Made by a program: the position numbers and the translations under genes. A DNA stretch of 64,000 bases from the NCBI RefSeq assembly GCF_013337185.1, contig NZ_SWDE01000001.1, positions 248,001-312,000 on the forward strand, read 5' to 3'. Positions 28,136 through 36,977 of this stretch are shown one piece after another; the first letter of the stretch is position 1, and every line of letters begins with the position of its first letter. This stretch comes from Serratia proteamaculans (GTDB lineage: Bacteria > Pseudomonadota > Gammaproteobacteria > Enterobacterales > Enterobacteriaceae). The notes under the pieces were generated by a model. The model had not been told where the DNA came from. It did not search any database and was given only the letters and a program-made list of their open reading frames with translations.

Positions 28136-28486
28136 ATGCCAGTAGCCAGAATAGTTGCCAGCTATAGCGAAAATGATAAGGATACCATCACGCTGTTGTG
28201 CGGCGTGGACGAAGAAAACCAGATCCGTCAGGGGGAATGGTTTGGCGTGGTGAAAAACGACGACGGGCGTGGCGATGAGTCCAACTATCCGTTTACCCTG
28301 CACGTCGATTACCAGAAAAACAGCTTCTATCTCGACTATGGTTTTGACGATGCCGAGTCGCGCCAGATGCAGAAAACCGATATTCATGCCAAACCGTTGG
28401 CCGAGAAAGGCTTCTTCACCATTTTTGATGAAGAAGAGGGTGAGGAATTTAGCTACCGCATCAATAGCATTCACCTTTACGACTAA
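28136..28486 (+). CDS. Small acidic protein, function unknown
   Basis: A 116-residue soluble acidic protein (MPVARIVASYSEND, FDEEEGEEFSYRINSIHLYD), no signal peptide or membrane segment, rich in aspartate and glutamate with a predicted beta-rich fold. I do not recognise a family. An AGGGG ribosome site and a good terminator mark it as a true single gene. GC and codon use match its neighbours, so it appears resident rather than acquired. Confidence 0.8.
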   Translation: MPVARIVASYSENDKDTITLLCGVDEENQIRQGEWFGVVKNDDGRGDESNYPFTLHVDYQKNSFYLDYGFDDAESRQMQKTDIHAKPLAEKGFFTIFDEEEGEEFSYRINSIHLYD

Positions 28487-28501
28487 TAAAGTCGGCTAAC
28501 A

Positions 28502-28541
28502 GAAAATGCCCGTATCGACACCGTCGTGCGGGCATTTTTAT
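28502..28541 (+). terminator. Rho-independent terminator
   Basis: AAAATGCCCG...CGGGCATTTTT: an ATGCCCG/CGGGCAT stem with an internal paired region, ending in TTTTTATT. Ends the 28136 gene. Confidence 0.85.
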
Positions 28542-28646
28542 TGCCTGGCCCCCAGTTTTTACATCTTGTCCGCCGGGAACTCTAGGTGAGACTAATCTTG
28601 TGCTATAAGATAAAAAATTCAGATGGTTAACGGGGGATGGATCAGA

Positions 28647-30281
28647 ATGACGAGAAAAAAAATTCAACAGGGTTTTCGTTTGGCGCTGTGTGCCGTGGCG
28701 ATTGGCGCAGGGTTGAGCAGCGCAATGGCGGCTCAGGTTCCCCCAGGTACCACGCTGGCGGAGAAACAGGAAATTGTTCGCCATATCAAAGATGAGCCGG
28801 CCTCACTTGATCCCATCAAAGCGGTGGGCCTGCCGGAAGCGCAATTGGCGCGTGATCTGTTTGAAGGGCTGGTAAACCAGGATGCCAACGGCAAGGTGAT
28901 CCCAGGCGTCGCCACCCGCTGGCAAACCACGGATAACCAAACCTATATTTTCACCCTGCGTAAAGATGCACGCTGGTCTAATGGTGACCCTGTCACGGCG
29001 AAAGATTTTGTTTATAGCTGGCAACGCTTGGTTGAGCCAAAGAACTTGTCACCTTTTGCCTGGTTTGCCCAACTGGCCGGCATCCAAAACGCCGATGAGA
29101 TTATTACCGGCAAACTGCCCGCCGATAAGCTTGGCGTAACCGCGCTGGATGATTACACCTTCAAAGTACAGTTGAATAAACCGGTGCCGTATTTTGTCAG
29201 CCTGACGGCTAACTTCAGCCTGTTCCCGGCCAACAAGGCAGTGGTAGAGAAATTTGGCAACGACTGGACCAAGGTCGGCAATTTGGTCGGTAACGGGGCG
29301 TTTAAACTGCAGGAGCGGGTCGTTAACGAGAAGCTGGTGCTGACACCAAACGATCACTATTGGGATCATGCGCACACGGTGCTGACCAAAGTGACCTTTG
29401 TGCCGATCAACCAGGAATCCAACGCCACCAAGCGTTATCTGGCCGGCGATATCGACATCACCGAGTCCTTCCCGAAAAACATGTACCAAAAGCTGCTGAA
29501 AGACATCCCGGACCAGGTCTATACCCCGGATCAGCTCGGCACCTATTATTATGCTTTTAATACCCAACGTGCGCCGACTAACGATGTGCGGGTGCGCAAG
29601 GCATTGTCTTACGCTATCGATCGCAAAATTATCGCCGAAAAAGTGTTGGGGACCGGTGAAAAACCGGCGTACCACTTCACTCCGGATGTCACCGCCGGGT
29701 TTAAGCCGGAAGTGAGCCTGTTACAACAGCAATCACAGGCGGAACTGGATGCGCAGGCCAAGGCGTTGATGCAGGCGGCCGGCTATGGCCCGAACAATCC
29801 GCTGAAACTGACGCTGTTGTACAATACTTCGGAAAGTCATCAGAAAATTGCGATTGCCGTGGCTTCCATGTGGAAGAAAACGCTCGGTATTGACGTCAAG
29901 CTGCAAAACCAGGAATGGAAAACCTATATCGATAGCCGTAACACCGGCAATTTCGACGTGGTGCGTGCTTCCTGGGTCGGCGATTACAATGAAGCTTCGA
30001 CCTTCCTGTCGCTGTTAAGCTCCACTCACAGCGGTAATATTGCCAAATTCAAGAGTGCAGATTACGACAAGCTGCTAGCGCAGGCCAGCCGTGAAACCAG
30101 TCCGGCAGCCTTGACCACTGACTACAACAAACTTGAGCAGATCATCGCCGAACAGGCACCGATCGCGCCAATTTATCAGTACACCAATGGCCGACTGATC
30201 AAACCCTGGGTGAAAGGCTACCCGATCACCAATCCGGAAGACGTGGCTTACAGCCAGACGATGTATATTTTGAAGCATTGA
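28647..30281 (+). CDS. mppA: Periplasmic murein peptide-binding protein MppA
   Basis: A 544-residue SBP family 5 protein: signal peptide MTRKKIQQGFRLALCAVAIGA ending SSAMAA, then IVRHIKDEPASLDPIKAVG, RDLFEGLVNQD and the oligopeptide-binder signature. It binds murein tripeptide (L-Ala-D-Glu-mDap) for import by the Opp permease. Context supports it: mpaA and ycjG, which break down that peptide, are just upstream. OppA is the alternative; location and the family start favour MppA. I chose ATG 28647 at the signal peptide; the ORF opens at 28623. Confidence 0.88.
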   Translation: MTRKKIQQGFRLALCAVAIGAGLSSAMAAQVPPGTTLAEKQEIVRHIKDEPASLDPIKAVGLPEAQLARDLFEGLVNQDANGKVIPGVATRWQTTDNQTYIFTLRKDARWSNGDPVTAKDFVYSWQRLVEPKNLSPFAWFAQLAGIQNADEIITGKLPADKLGVTALDDYTFKVQLNKPVPYFVSLTANFSLFPANKAVVEKFGNDWTKVGNLVGNGAFKLQERVVNEKLVLTPNDHYWDHAHTVLTKVTFVPINQESNATKRYLAGDIDITESFPKNMYQKLLKDIPDQVYTPDQLGTYYYAFNTQRAPTNDVRVRKALSYAIDRKIIAEKVLGTGEKPAYHFTPDVTAGFKPEVSLLQQQSQAELDAQAKALMQAAGYGPNNPLKLTLLYNTSESHQKIAIAVASMWKKTLGIDVKLQNQEWKTYIDSRNTGNFDVVRASWVGDYNEASTFLSLLSSTHSGNIAKFKSADYDKLLAQASRETSPAALTTDYNKLEQIIAEQAPIAPIYQYTNGRLIKPWVKGYPITNPEDVAYSQTMYILKH

Positions 30282-30308
30282 TCTATCGCGGTAATCCCAT
30301 GTGTTGCT

Positions 30309-30337
30309 ATCAAACCCCGCATCAGCGGGGTTTTTAC
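30309..30337 (+). terminator. Terminator after mppA
   Basis: AAACCCCGC-ATCA-GCGGGGTTTTT: perfect stem and T-tract 30 bp past the mppA stop. Confidence 0.88.
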
Positions 30338-30350
30338 TTAGGTGGCAGGA

Positions 30351-31427
30351 TTAGGGGGCATCAAACAATGCGCTGCGGCCTGTCGTCGATGGAAATACGC
30401 AAGCGACGTCGTGGGCACAGCTGGGAACGATCAGTAAATCACGTTTGGCGTGCGGCGCAATAAAGTGACGGTCGTAAGCGGCATAGGCGATACCGCGCTG
30501 CAGTCGGTAGGGGCCTTGCGCCTGCGCTGCGCAAGACTTATCGAGTATTTTGTAGAAAGTGCCGGGTGCGCTGCCGGTATCCTTCTCGCCTTCAAGATAG
30601 GTGATATCCGCCGTTGCATAGCGCTGGCGCACCCTTGCACGGTTTTGGTCGAGAAAGGTCGGAACCGTTTCAATACCGTATTTCCAACGATCGACGTTCG
30701 GGCAGGCATCGTTCCTGACCTCAACCCAATCAAAGCTACAGTCACCTTGTTGATTACAGTCGCGCCAGTCGGCAGGGCGACCATTCTTTACCGGCTGCGG
30801 CCGTCGACTATCGAAATAGAGCCAACTGCCGGGGTCGGCGATGACGTAACGCAGCTTCACGCCGGCCGGCGGATGGGCGAACCCGACATAGTGCTGCACA
30901 AACTGTGCCCCGGCGGAGAAGCCGGCGATGGTCACTGACTGTACCGTTGGCCATTTTGTTTTCAGCTCGGTAAGCAGACTATCCAGTGCAGCAAATGAGC
31001 CGGTATTCCCCTGGCTGTCCAGCCCCCCTTCGATCCAGGAACTGCAGCTCCAGAGTGCGTCACCTGCCTGCGCGGGGGGCACTCCGGGGGAATGACAGTG
31101 TGCGGCTTGCGCATCGCTAACCGGGAACAGCGGGGCAACCAGCAGCCGGTTATTGGTTTTGGCGGTACGCTGGGCCGCCGTTAAGGCAGCGGCCAGCGTT
31201 TTGCCTGCATCTCTGGGATGCCCGTGCATAACGATTAACGCGCTGTGTGGTGTGGGGCCATGAGATTTTGCGACGAAGTAAGGCAAATCACCCGCTGAGT
31301 CCGCTAGTTTGACCCGGTATGCATCAGCGATAGTGTTGAGTGAGTTATCGGCGGCAAACAGCAAATGAAACGGTGCTGGAGCAAACGCCAAAACAGAGGC
31401 TAACAAGAATGTCGAAGTGGATTTCAT
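30351..31427 (-). CDS. Secreted alpha/beta hydrolase
   Basis: A 358-residue protein with a signal peptide (MKSTSTFLLASVLAFAPAPF). The nucleophile elbow is GFSAG (IAGFSAGAQFVQHYVG); an HGHPRD segment precedes it (oxyanion region) and the final His may be that of SCAHDV. Several cysteines (CHSPG, CSSW, CNQQGDCSF, DACP) suggest periplasmic disulfides. It looks like a serine esterase/peptidase-type hydrolase; substrate unknown. I chose ATG 31427 as it starts the signal peptide; the longer ORF from 31583 overlaps the start of zntB. Confidence 0.8.
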   Translation of the reverse strand: MKSTSTFLLASVLAFAPAPFHLLFAADNSLNTIADAYRVKLADSAGDLPYFVAKSHGPTPHSALIVMHGHPRDAGKTLAAALTAAQRTAKTNNRLLVAPLFPVSDAQAAHCHSPGVPPAQAGDALWSCSSWIEGGLDSQGNTGSFAALDSLLTELKTKWPTVQSVTIAGFSAGAQFVQHYVGFAHPPAGVKLRYVIADPGSWLYFDSRRPQPVKNGRPADWRDCNQQGDCSFDWVEVRNDACPNVDRWKYGIETVPTFLDQNRARVRQRYATADITYLEGEKDTGSAPGTFYKILDKSCAAQAQGPYRLQRGIAYAAYDRHFIAPHAKRDLLIVPSCAHDVACVFPSTTGRSALFDAP

Positions 31428-31572
31428 TGGATGCCCGGCCGCGCATTGTGCGTTATTTATCCATGTTAGCGCATAAGGCTCTTCCTGGTGCAGCATTCGC
31501 ACGGCTTCATCTTTGATCCGCCTGGCATTAACGCTAGACTCTGGGATAACTGAAAGCAGAGGGGGATGAGGA

Positions 31573-32556
31573 ATGGAAGTCATTGAGGGGCGCGAGTTAC
31601 AGGTTCCTGACGCAGTGTATGCCTACCAGCTTGATGGCAAGGGCGGGGTAACATCGATTGATTACGATGACAAAGTCACCTGCGATGAGCCTTGCTGGCT
31701 GCATCTCGATTATGCGCACCCTGCCAGCGCCGAATGGCTGGCCACCACGCCACTGCTGCCGGATGCGGTCAGAGAGGCGTTGTCTGGCGAAAGTTCGCGG
31801 CCGCGCGTCAGCAAGGTGGGCGATGGCACCATGATCACACTGCGCAGCATTAATTTTAACGCCAACTCGCGGCCGGATCAGTTGGTGACCATTCGCGTCT
31901 ACATGACGGATAAACTGATTGTTTCCACCCGCCATCGCAAAGTTTATTCCATTGACCAGGTGGTGAATGACCTGCAAAGCGGTAGCGGGCCGACCAACAG
32001 CGGTAATTGGCTGGTGGAAATATCGGATGCGCTGACCGATCACGCCAGTGAGTTTATCGAGGATCTGCATGACAAGATCATCGATCTGGAGGATTCGCTG
32101 TTGGAGCAGCAGGTTCCCGAACGCGGGCAACTGGCGCTGATCCGCAAACAACTGATCGTACTGCGCCGCTATATGGCACCGCAGCGTGATGTATTCTCCC
32201 GGCTGGCCAGCGATCGTCTGCCCTGGATGAATGATGACGACCGTCGTCGCATGCAGGATATTGCCGATCGGTTAGGGCGCGGCCTGGATGATCTGGACGG
32301 CAGCATTGCCCGTACCGCGATCCTTTCTGACGAAATCACCACCGTGATGGCCGATGCCATGAACCGCCGCACCTACACCATGTCATTATTGGCGATGGTG
32401 TTTTTGCCGACGACCTTTTTGACCGGGTTGTTCGGCGTCAACCTGGGTGGCATTCCGGGCGGCGGTAACCCTTTTGGTTTTGCTGCGTTTTGCCTGACGC
32501 TGACCGGATTGGTGTTCGGTCTGGGCTGGTGGCTGAAGCGACGCCGCTGGCTGTAG
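31573..32556 (+). CDS. zntB: Zinc transporter ZntB
   Basis: A 327-residue CorA-family protein: large cytoplasmic domain, then two C-terminal helices ([43 protein letters not shown]) with the GVN motif of the CorA signature between them and a basic end KRRRW. ZntB moves zinc across the inner membrane (now thought to import with protons). AGAGGG precedes ATG 31573. It is divergent from the hydrolase and followed by fnrS, the E. coli order. Confidence 0.93.
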   Translation: MEVIEGRELQVPDAVYAYQLDGKGGVTSIDYDDKVTCDEPCWLHLDYAHPASAEWLATTPLLPDAVREALSGESSRPRVSKVGDGTMITLRSINFNANSRPDQLVTIRVYMTDKLIVSTRHRKVYSIDQVVNDLQSGSGPTNSGNWLVEISDALTDHASEFIEDLHDKIIDLEDSLLEQQVPERGQLALIRKQLIVLRRYMAPQRDVFSRLASDRLPWMNDDDRRRMQDIADRLGRGLDDLDGSIARTAILSDEITTVMADAMNRRTYTMSLLAMVFLPTTFLTGLFGVNLGGIPGGGNPFGFAAFCLTLTGLVFGLGWWLKRRRWL

Positions 32557-32584
32557 CCAAAAAGCGCTGATAACCCGGTTAACA

Positions 32585-32598
32585 TTGAGCGATATCAA
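32585..32598 (+). promoter_or_regulatory. FNR box of fnrS
   Basis: TTGAGCGATATCAA matches TTGAT-N4-ATCAA at 9 of 10 specified positions. Its centre is about 42 bp before the deduced fnrS 5' end, the class II activator position, predicting anaerobic induction by FNR. Confidence 0.85.
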
Positions 32599-32633
32599 CT
32601 TTTGCCGGGGGGAAATGGGGCATGATCTATCTC

Positions 32634-32757
32634 GCAGGTGAATACAACGTCAAGCGATGGGCGTTGTGCTCCATAATTGTCTTACTTTCTTATATTTAGA
32701 ATTACTGCATAGCACATTGATTCATACGATGCCGGTTTAATCACCGGCATTTTTTTG
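32634..32757 (+). ncRNA. fnrS: FnrS anaerobic small RNA
   Basis: From 32634 the sequence tracks E. coli FnrS closely: GCAGGTGAATACAACGTCAA, then GCGATGGGCGTTG, TTGTCTTACTT, ATTACTGCATAGCACA and TTGATTC. It ends in the terminator GATGCCGGT-TTAATC-ACCGGCAT with seven T residues. The position after zntB is the E. coli locus. FnrS uses Hfq to repress aerobic-metabolism mRNAs when oxygen is absent. The E. coli neighbour dbpA is absent; a VOC gene is in its place. Confidence 0.95.
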
Positions 32758-32772
32758 TCTGCAATTTGCCCG

Positions 32773-33171
32773 TCAGGCCGCACTCTCATCCCAGAAACTG
32801 GCCTCGATCTTGTGTCCGTCCAGATCCCGAACAAAACAGCCGTAATAGGCTTCGCCATAGTGTGGTCGTGAACCGGGAGCACCTTCATCTGTCGCACCGG
32901 CCTGCAACGCCTGGCGGTAGAAATCATCGACCTGCTGTTTGCTGGTGGCGAAAAACCCCACGTGCAGGCCATTGCCGGTAGTGGCCGGTTTACCGTCGAT
33001 CGGTACCTGCAACCAGAATTCCGGATAGTCACGCCCATAACCAATGGCACCTGGGTGTTCCAATACCCGTCGGCAACCTAGTGCGGCAAGGGTTCGATCG
33101 TAGAAGTCGGCTGCGGCGTCAAAATTGTTGCTGCCGAGCGAAACGTGAGACAAGCAGGGAGTAATGTTCAT
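32773..33171 (-). CDS. VOC-family (glyoxalase-like) protein, LexA-box controlled
   Basis: A 132-residue single-domain VOC protein: MNITPCLSHVSLGSNNF (first metal-ligand position H of LSHVSLG), FYDRTLAALG, WLQVPIDG, GLHVGF (second His), YGCFVRDLDGHKIEASF (C-terminal Glu ligand). The pattern suits metal-dependent lyases, dioxygenases or resistance proteins; substrate unknown. ATG 33171 has GGAG upstream; the longer ORF crosses the promoter. A LexA box lies 17 bp upstream, so SOS induction is predicted. It is convergent with fnrS and in the same direction as ttcA and umuDC. Confidence 0.85.
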   Translation of the reverse strand: MNITPCLSHVSLGSNNFDAAADFYDRTLAALGCRRVLEHPGAIGYGRDYPEFWLQVPIDGKPATTGNGLHVGFFATSKQQVDDFYRQALQAGATDEGAPGSRPHYGEAYYGCFVRDLDGHKIEASFWDESAA

Positions 33172-33185
33172 CGGTAATCTCCAGT

Positions 33186-33207
33186 GACTGTATAAAAACA
33201 CAGTATA
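33186..33207 (-). promoter_or_regulatory. LexA (SOS) box and -10 of the VOC gene
   Basis: CTGTATAAAAACACAG (33188-33203) keeps both CTGT and ACAG half-sites with 8 bp between them and TATA on one flank. On the minus strand TATACT (33202-33207) is a good -10 overlapping the site, so LexA would block it. Confidence 0.75.
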
Positions 33208-33310
33208 GAATAAAAACGGCACTGTCCGATGAATTCTGCTGAAATTGCGAGCGGGATCGAAAACTGATGAAGGGAAATTTCCGCCCACAGCGTGCGGGCG
33301 GAATAACGAC

Positions 33311-34243
33311 TTACTTGATTTCGAGTACGTCTAAGCGCACCGGGACGGCGTCATCCGCATCCTCCGGTTGCCAGCCGATCGGTTGCATCGGAATATCTTC
33401 ACGGTCAAAGGCCAGATCGCCACCGTCAACCACTTCGCTGCCGTGCTGAATCCCTTTGAAATCAAACAGGTTGTAGTCGCTCAGGTGCGAAGGCACGACG
33501 TTTTGCATCGCGCTGAACATGGTTTCCAGGCGGCCAGGATAACGTTTATCCCAGTCGCGCAGCATGTCGCCAATGACCTGGCGTTGCAGATTAGGCTGCG
33601 AGCCGCACAGGTTGCACGGGATAATCGGGAAGCCTTTGGCAACCGAGAAACGCTCAATGTCTTTTTCACGGCAATAAGCCAGCGGGCGAATCACCACGTG
33701 TTTGCCATCGTCGCTCATCAACTTGGGTGGCATACCTTTCAGCTTGCCGCCGTAGAACATGTTGAGGAACAGCGTCTGCAGAATGTCGTCACGGTGGTGG
33801 CCAAGGGCAATTTTGGTGGCCCCCAGCTCGGTAGCGGTGCGGTAAAGGATACCGCGGCGCAGGCGTGAACACAGTGAGCAGGTGGTTTTGCCCTCAGGGA
33901 TCTTGTCCTTGACGATGCTGTAGGTGTTTTCCTCAACAATCTGGTATTCCACCCCCAGGCTTTCCAGATAGGCCGGCAGAATATGCTCGGGGAAACCAGG
34001 TTGTTTTTGATCGAGGTTGACCGCAATCAGCGAGAAATTGACCGGTGCGCTCTGCTGCAGGTTGCGCAAAATCTCCAGCATGGTGTAGCTGTCTTTGCCG
34101 CCGGACAGGCAAACCATGATGCGGTCGCCTTCCTCAATCATGTTGAAATCGGCGATCGCCTGGCCCACGTTACGACGCAGGCGCTTTTGCAATTTGTTCA
34201 GATTGTACTGTTCTTTTTGACTAACTGTTTGTTGTTCTGACAT
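33311..34243 (-). CDS. ttcA: tRNA 2-thiocytidine biosynthesis protein TtcA
   Basis: A 310-residue PP-loop ATPase: SGGKDS at residues 47-52, and two CxxC pairs ([18 protein letters not shown]) that bind an Fe-S cluster. It thiolates cytidine 32 of certain tRNAs. Length equals E. coli TtcA. It lies next to fnrS/zntB as in E. coli. Confidence 0.95.
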   Translation of the reverse strand: MSEQQTVSQKEQYNLNKLQKRLRRNVGQAIADFNMIEEGDRIMVCLSGGKDSYTMLEILRNLQQSAPVNFSLIAVNLDQKQPGFPEHILPAYLESLGVEYQIVEENTYSIVKDKIPEGKTTCSLCSRLRRGILYRTATELGATKIALGHHRDDILQTLFLNMFYGGKLKGMPPKLMSDDGKHVVIRPLAYCREKDIERFSVAKGFPIIPCNLCGSQPNLQRQVIGDMLRDWDKRYPGRLETMFSAMQNVVPSHLSDYNLFDFKGIQHGSEVVDGGDLAFDREDIPMQPIGWQPEDADDAVPVRLDVLEIK

Positions 34244-34370
34244 TTAAATCGTGCTCGTTCTCAATTGGGGGCACTATGGGCATAAAGTTTTAGGCAGCGA
34301 GTTTAGCATTCTATGGGCTGCTTGGGTATTTCATCCATACACCCCAGGCCGCAAAGGCGGTTTGCTTGCC

Positions 34371-35639
34371 TCAGTACACGCGGGCACGCGGCAAATCGGC
34401 CACCCGCGTGGTGTAAGCGGGAGAGAGAAACTCACGCTTCATCGACCATGTCTGTTGGTTTCCTTGCCCGGCAAACCAGATCCCGGCATGGCCTGACTGA
34501 TTGATTTTATCCAAAGCGGCCATTAAGCGTGCGCTGTTAGGCCGTGGCTGATACTCATCGAACAGGTCCAACTGAGCGACGCCTTGCGAGTAAAAGTCTT
34601 GTAGCATAACGCCGGCTTTTAGATAACGGTGACCGGGCTGCCAAATCTTGTCAAGGCATCGAATCGCAGCGGCGATGATGTCGCGCGTATCCTGCGTCGG
34701 CGTATTGAGCCTGATGCTCGCGGTGTTGCCGTAATACTTTTCATTGGCCGAGAAGGGACTGGTTTTAACCCATGCATTGATATTTCGGCAATACTGGTGT
34801 TCCGCACGCAGTTTCTCTGCCGCACGGGAAGCGTGCATACAGATCGCCTGATGCATATCCTGGTATTCAGTGACGCGTTCGCCAAAAGACCTGCTGCAAA
34901 TGATCTGCTGTTTGCTGGGGGCAAACTCCTCGAGTGACAAACAGGGTTCACCGCGCAGTTCACGAACCGTGCGTTCAACCACCACGCTGAAATGCTTGCG
35001 GATCATCGTGGTACTTGCATCCGCCAACTGCAGTGCGCTTTCGATCCCCATATTTTGCAATTCTTTGGTTATGCGCCGACCGATGCCCCAGACTTCTGCT
35101 ACCGGTACTTTATCCATTAATTTTCGCTGCCGCTCCAGGTTGGAAAGGTCAACCACGCCTTGGGTCTGACTCCATTTTTTCGCCGCGTAGTTCGCCAGCT
35201 TTGCCAGCGTCTTGGTCTGGGCAATACCGACGCCGACGGTGAGGCCGGTGCATTGCAGAACGCGGGTGCGTACCTGGCGCCCGAACTGAGCCAGATCGAC
35301 ACAATTTTCTACCCCGGCAAGATCAAGGAAGCTTTCGTCGATAGAGTACATTTCGGTCCGCGGCGCCATTTCTTCGAGCACGGCCATCACTCGCATCGAC
35401 ATATCGGCGTACAGCTCGTAGTTGCTGCTGAATGCGATGCCGCCGGCACGCTCAAAATCATGCTTTATCTTGAAATAGGGCGCGCCTGTTTTCAGACCCA
35501 GAGCCTTTGCCTCTTTGCTCTGTGCCACCACGCAGCCGTCGTTGTTCGACAGCACAACAATCGGTCGGCCACGCAGGTCCGGACGCCACAGCGTTTCACA
35601 ACTCGCATAGAAGTTGTTTACATCGGCCAGGGCGTACAT
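34371..35639 (-). CDS. umuC: DNA polymerase V catalytic subunit UmuC
   Basis: A 422-residue Y-family polymerase, the length of E. coli UmuC. Active-site motifs: [24 protein letters not shown], and the finger/palm segment [18 protein letters not shown]; then HhH ([17 protein letters not shown]) and little-finger domains. With UmuD' it performs error-prone lesion bypass. It overlaps the umuD stop by 1 nt (TAATG). Expression comes from the LexA-box promoter ahead of umuD. Confidence 0.95.
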   Translation of the reverse strand: MYALADVNNFYASCETLWRPDLRGRPIVVLSNNDGCVVAQSKEAKALGLKTGAPYFKIKHDFERAGGIAFSSNYELYADMSMRVMAVLEEMAPRTEMYSIDESFLDLAGVENCVDLAQFGRQVRTRVLQCTGLTVGVGIAQTKTLAKLANYAAKKWSQTQGVVDLSNLERQRKLMDKVPVAEVWGIGRRITKELQNMGIESALQLADASTTMIRKHFSVVVERTVRELRGEPCLSLEEFAPSKQQIICSRSFGERVTEYQDMHQAICMHASRAAEKLRAEHQYCRNINAWVKTSPFSANEKYYGNTASIRLNTPTQDTRDIIAAAIRCLDKIWQPGHRYLKAGVMLQDFYSQGVAQLDLFDEYQPRPNSARLMAALDKINQSGHAGIWFAGQGNQQTWSMKREFLSPAYTTRVADLPRARVY

Positions 35640-36061
35640 TATTTCAGCCTGGTGATGGTTGAAACCACCACGCCGACAATGTCCAGTTCTTCACCATCAT
35701 CGGGGAGTGGAATCGGCCTGAATGTCGGGTTCATCGGCTCAAGCTGTCTGACAGGGTGCAGGCACAGGCGTTTAACCGTGAACTCGCCTGCGATGCTGGC
35801 GATCACGATATCGCCGTGGCAGGCACCAATGCTTCGATCGACTACCAGCATGGATCCATCGGTGATCCCGGCTTCGATCATGCTTTCTCCTGAAGCGATC
35901 AGAAAGTAAGTCGCCGAAGGGTGGCTAATGCAGTACTCGTTGAGGTCGATCCGCGCGTGTATATAGTCTTGCGCGGGGCTGGGGAAGCCCGCGGGAACGT
36001 TATCGGCGTAAAGTGGAAAGAACTGTTTCTCTGGGGTTGGTGTGGGGAAAAAGTGTTTCAT
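35639..36061 (-). CDS. umuD: UmuD, RecA-activated self-cleaving subunit of Pol V
   Basis: A 140-residue protein with catalytic Ser60 (SGESM) and Lys97 (FTVKR) exactly at the family positions. The cleavage site is Ala24-Gly25 (VPAGFPSP) rather than Cys-Gly; both occur in LexA-type proteins. Self-cleavage yields UmuD' for Pol V. First gene of umuDC, with the LexA box 14 bp upstream of the start. Confidence 0.95.
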   Translation of the reverse strand: MKHFFPTPTPEKQFFPLYADNVPAGFPSPAQDYIHARIDLNEYCISHPSATYFLIASGESMIEAGITDGSMLVVDRSIGACHGDIVIASIAGEFTVKRLCLHPVRQLEPMNPTFRPIPLPDDGEELDIVGVVVSTITRLK

Positions 36062-36074
36062 GGTGCATTTCTCT

Positions 36075-36096
36075 ATACTGTTTTTATATACAGTAT
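36075..36096 (-). promoter_or_regulatory. LexA box of umuDC
   Basis: ATACTGTTTTTATATACAGTAT contains CTGT-N8-ACAG (36078-36093) within a nearly perfect palindrome, a strong LexA operator immediately upstream of umuD. Confidence 0.93.
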
Positions 36097-36279
36097 AAGC
36101 GAGTTTTAGCCATTACAACCATAAAGAAAGTCAGGGGCGAGACGATCCACAGCTATCCCCTTGTTGGGCAAGATGATCCTCTCGGAAAATTTTTAGGGTG
36201 TGGATCACTGAGCCGAATATCAAAGAGGCCAGTCATATTGCTGGTACCGGTTTTGATTCATATCCGTTGTGACCTTTAG

Positions 36280-36963
36280 TCAAGCCTTGCAGTGGAAAGA
36301 CATCTCCAGCCCGACCCGCAATCCGGAACGAACACGGCTGATGGCATGTCGGCTGGTCACCCGGTAATAGCCTTTCGTCCCGCGAAAGGGCCTTTCTGCA
36401 GCTGCGATAATGGCCATGTCTCCCGGTCTGAGCGGAACCACCAGAGGCCGTGACTGCATCCGGGGACGTTGTTCTGTCATGATAAACTCACCGCCAGTAA
36501 ATTCATTGGACAGTACGGCCACGATCTGGAGAGGGAACCGATGATCCCCCTCGTTCTGCTGGGTAAGACAGGCATAGTCCCCGACACTCAGCAGGTTCAG
36601 GTGAGTCAGTTCATGGATCTGCCCGGCATCCTGATTGATTTTCCGAAATGTTGCCCACTCCCCAGGATAACGAAACCCGGCGTTGAGGATCTCATTCCAG
36701 CGGTTGGCCGTGGGTACCAGATAGCGATACAGGTTTTCCCGCCAAGCCGCGAGTGAGGAAGGCAAACCAGAAGGATAGCAATGCAGGGTTCCGCAACCTG
36801 AATCACGTTGTTCCAGCGTTTCGGCCCTATGGCCGGCATCGCTCAGTTCATGATAGTTATCGGCATCCAGCATCCCGGGCAGCACCGCGTAGCCTTCAGC
36901 ATCCAGTTGATGGTTAATGTCGTTCCAGTCAATCTCTTTCAGCCGGGTCAACATATTCAGCAT
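36280..36963 (-). CDS. Oxygenase-NA (DUF2086)-like protein lacking the HxD iron motif
   Basis: A 227-residue paralogue of the oxygenase at 38206. Shared stretches are PTANRWNEIL, SVGDYACL, FPLQIVAVLSNEF, GGEFIMTEQ and the distal SRHAISRV. In 2OG-Fe(II) oxygenases of this family the metal site is H-x-D...H. The intact copy has CLHQDLYG; here it reads CLTQQNEG, so the first His and the Asp are both replaced while the distal His remains. It should not bind iron normally; a structural or DNA-binding role is possible (inference). It follows ada: ATG 36963 has GGAGAG upstream; ATG 36978, overlapping the ada stop, is the alternative. Confidence 0.8.
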   Translation of the reverse strand: MLNMLTRLKEIDWNDINHQLDAEGYAVLPGMLDADNYHELSDAGHRAETLEQRDSGCGTLHCYPSGLPSSLAAWRENLYRYLVPTANRWNEILNAGFRYPGEWATFRKINQDAGQIHELTHLNLLSVGDYACLTQQNEGDHRFPLQIVAVLSNEFTGGEFIMTEQRPRMQSRPLVVPLRPGDMAIIAAAERPFRGTKGYYRVTSRHAISRVRSGLRVGLEMSFHCKA

Positions 36964-36977
36964 GGTGAGGCTCTCCA

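Noticed and set aside
34251-34496. Plus-strand ORF between ttcA and umuC
   Set aside because: Low-quality frame overlapping the umuC 3' end on the other strand, no ribosome site or family.
36097-36279. Search for a gene between umuD and the oxygenase
   Set aside because: Only short frames without start signals; nothing recognisable.
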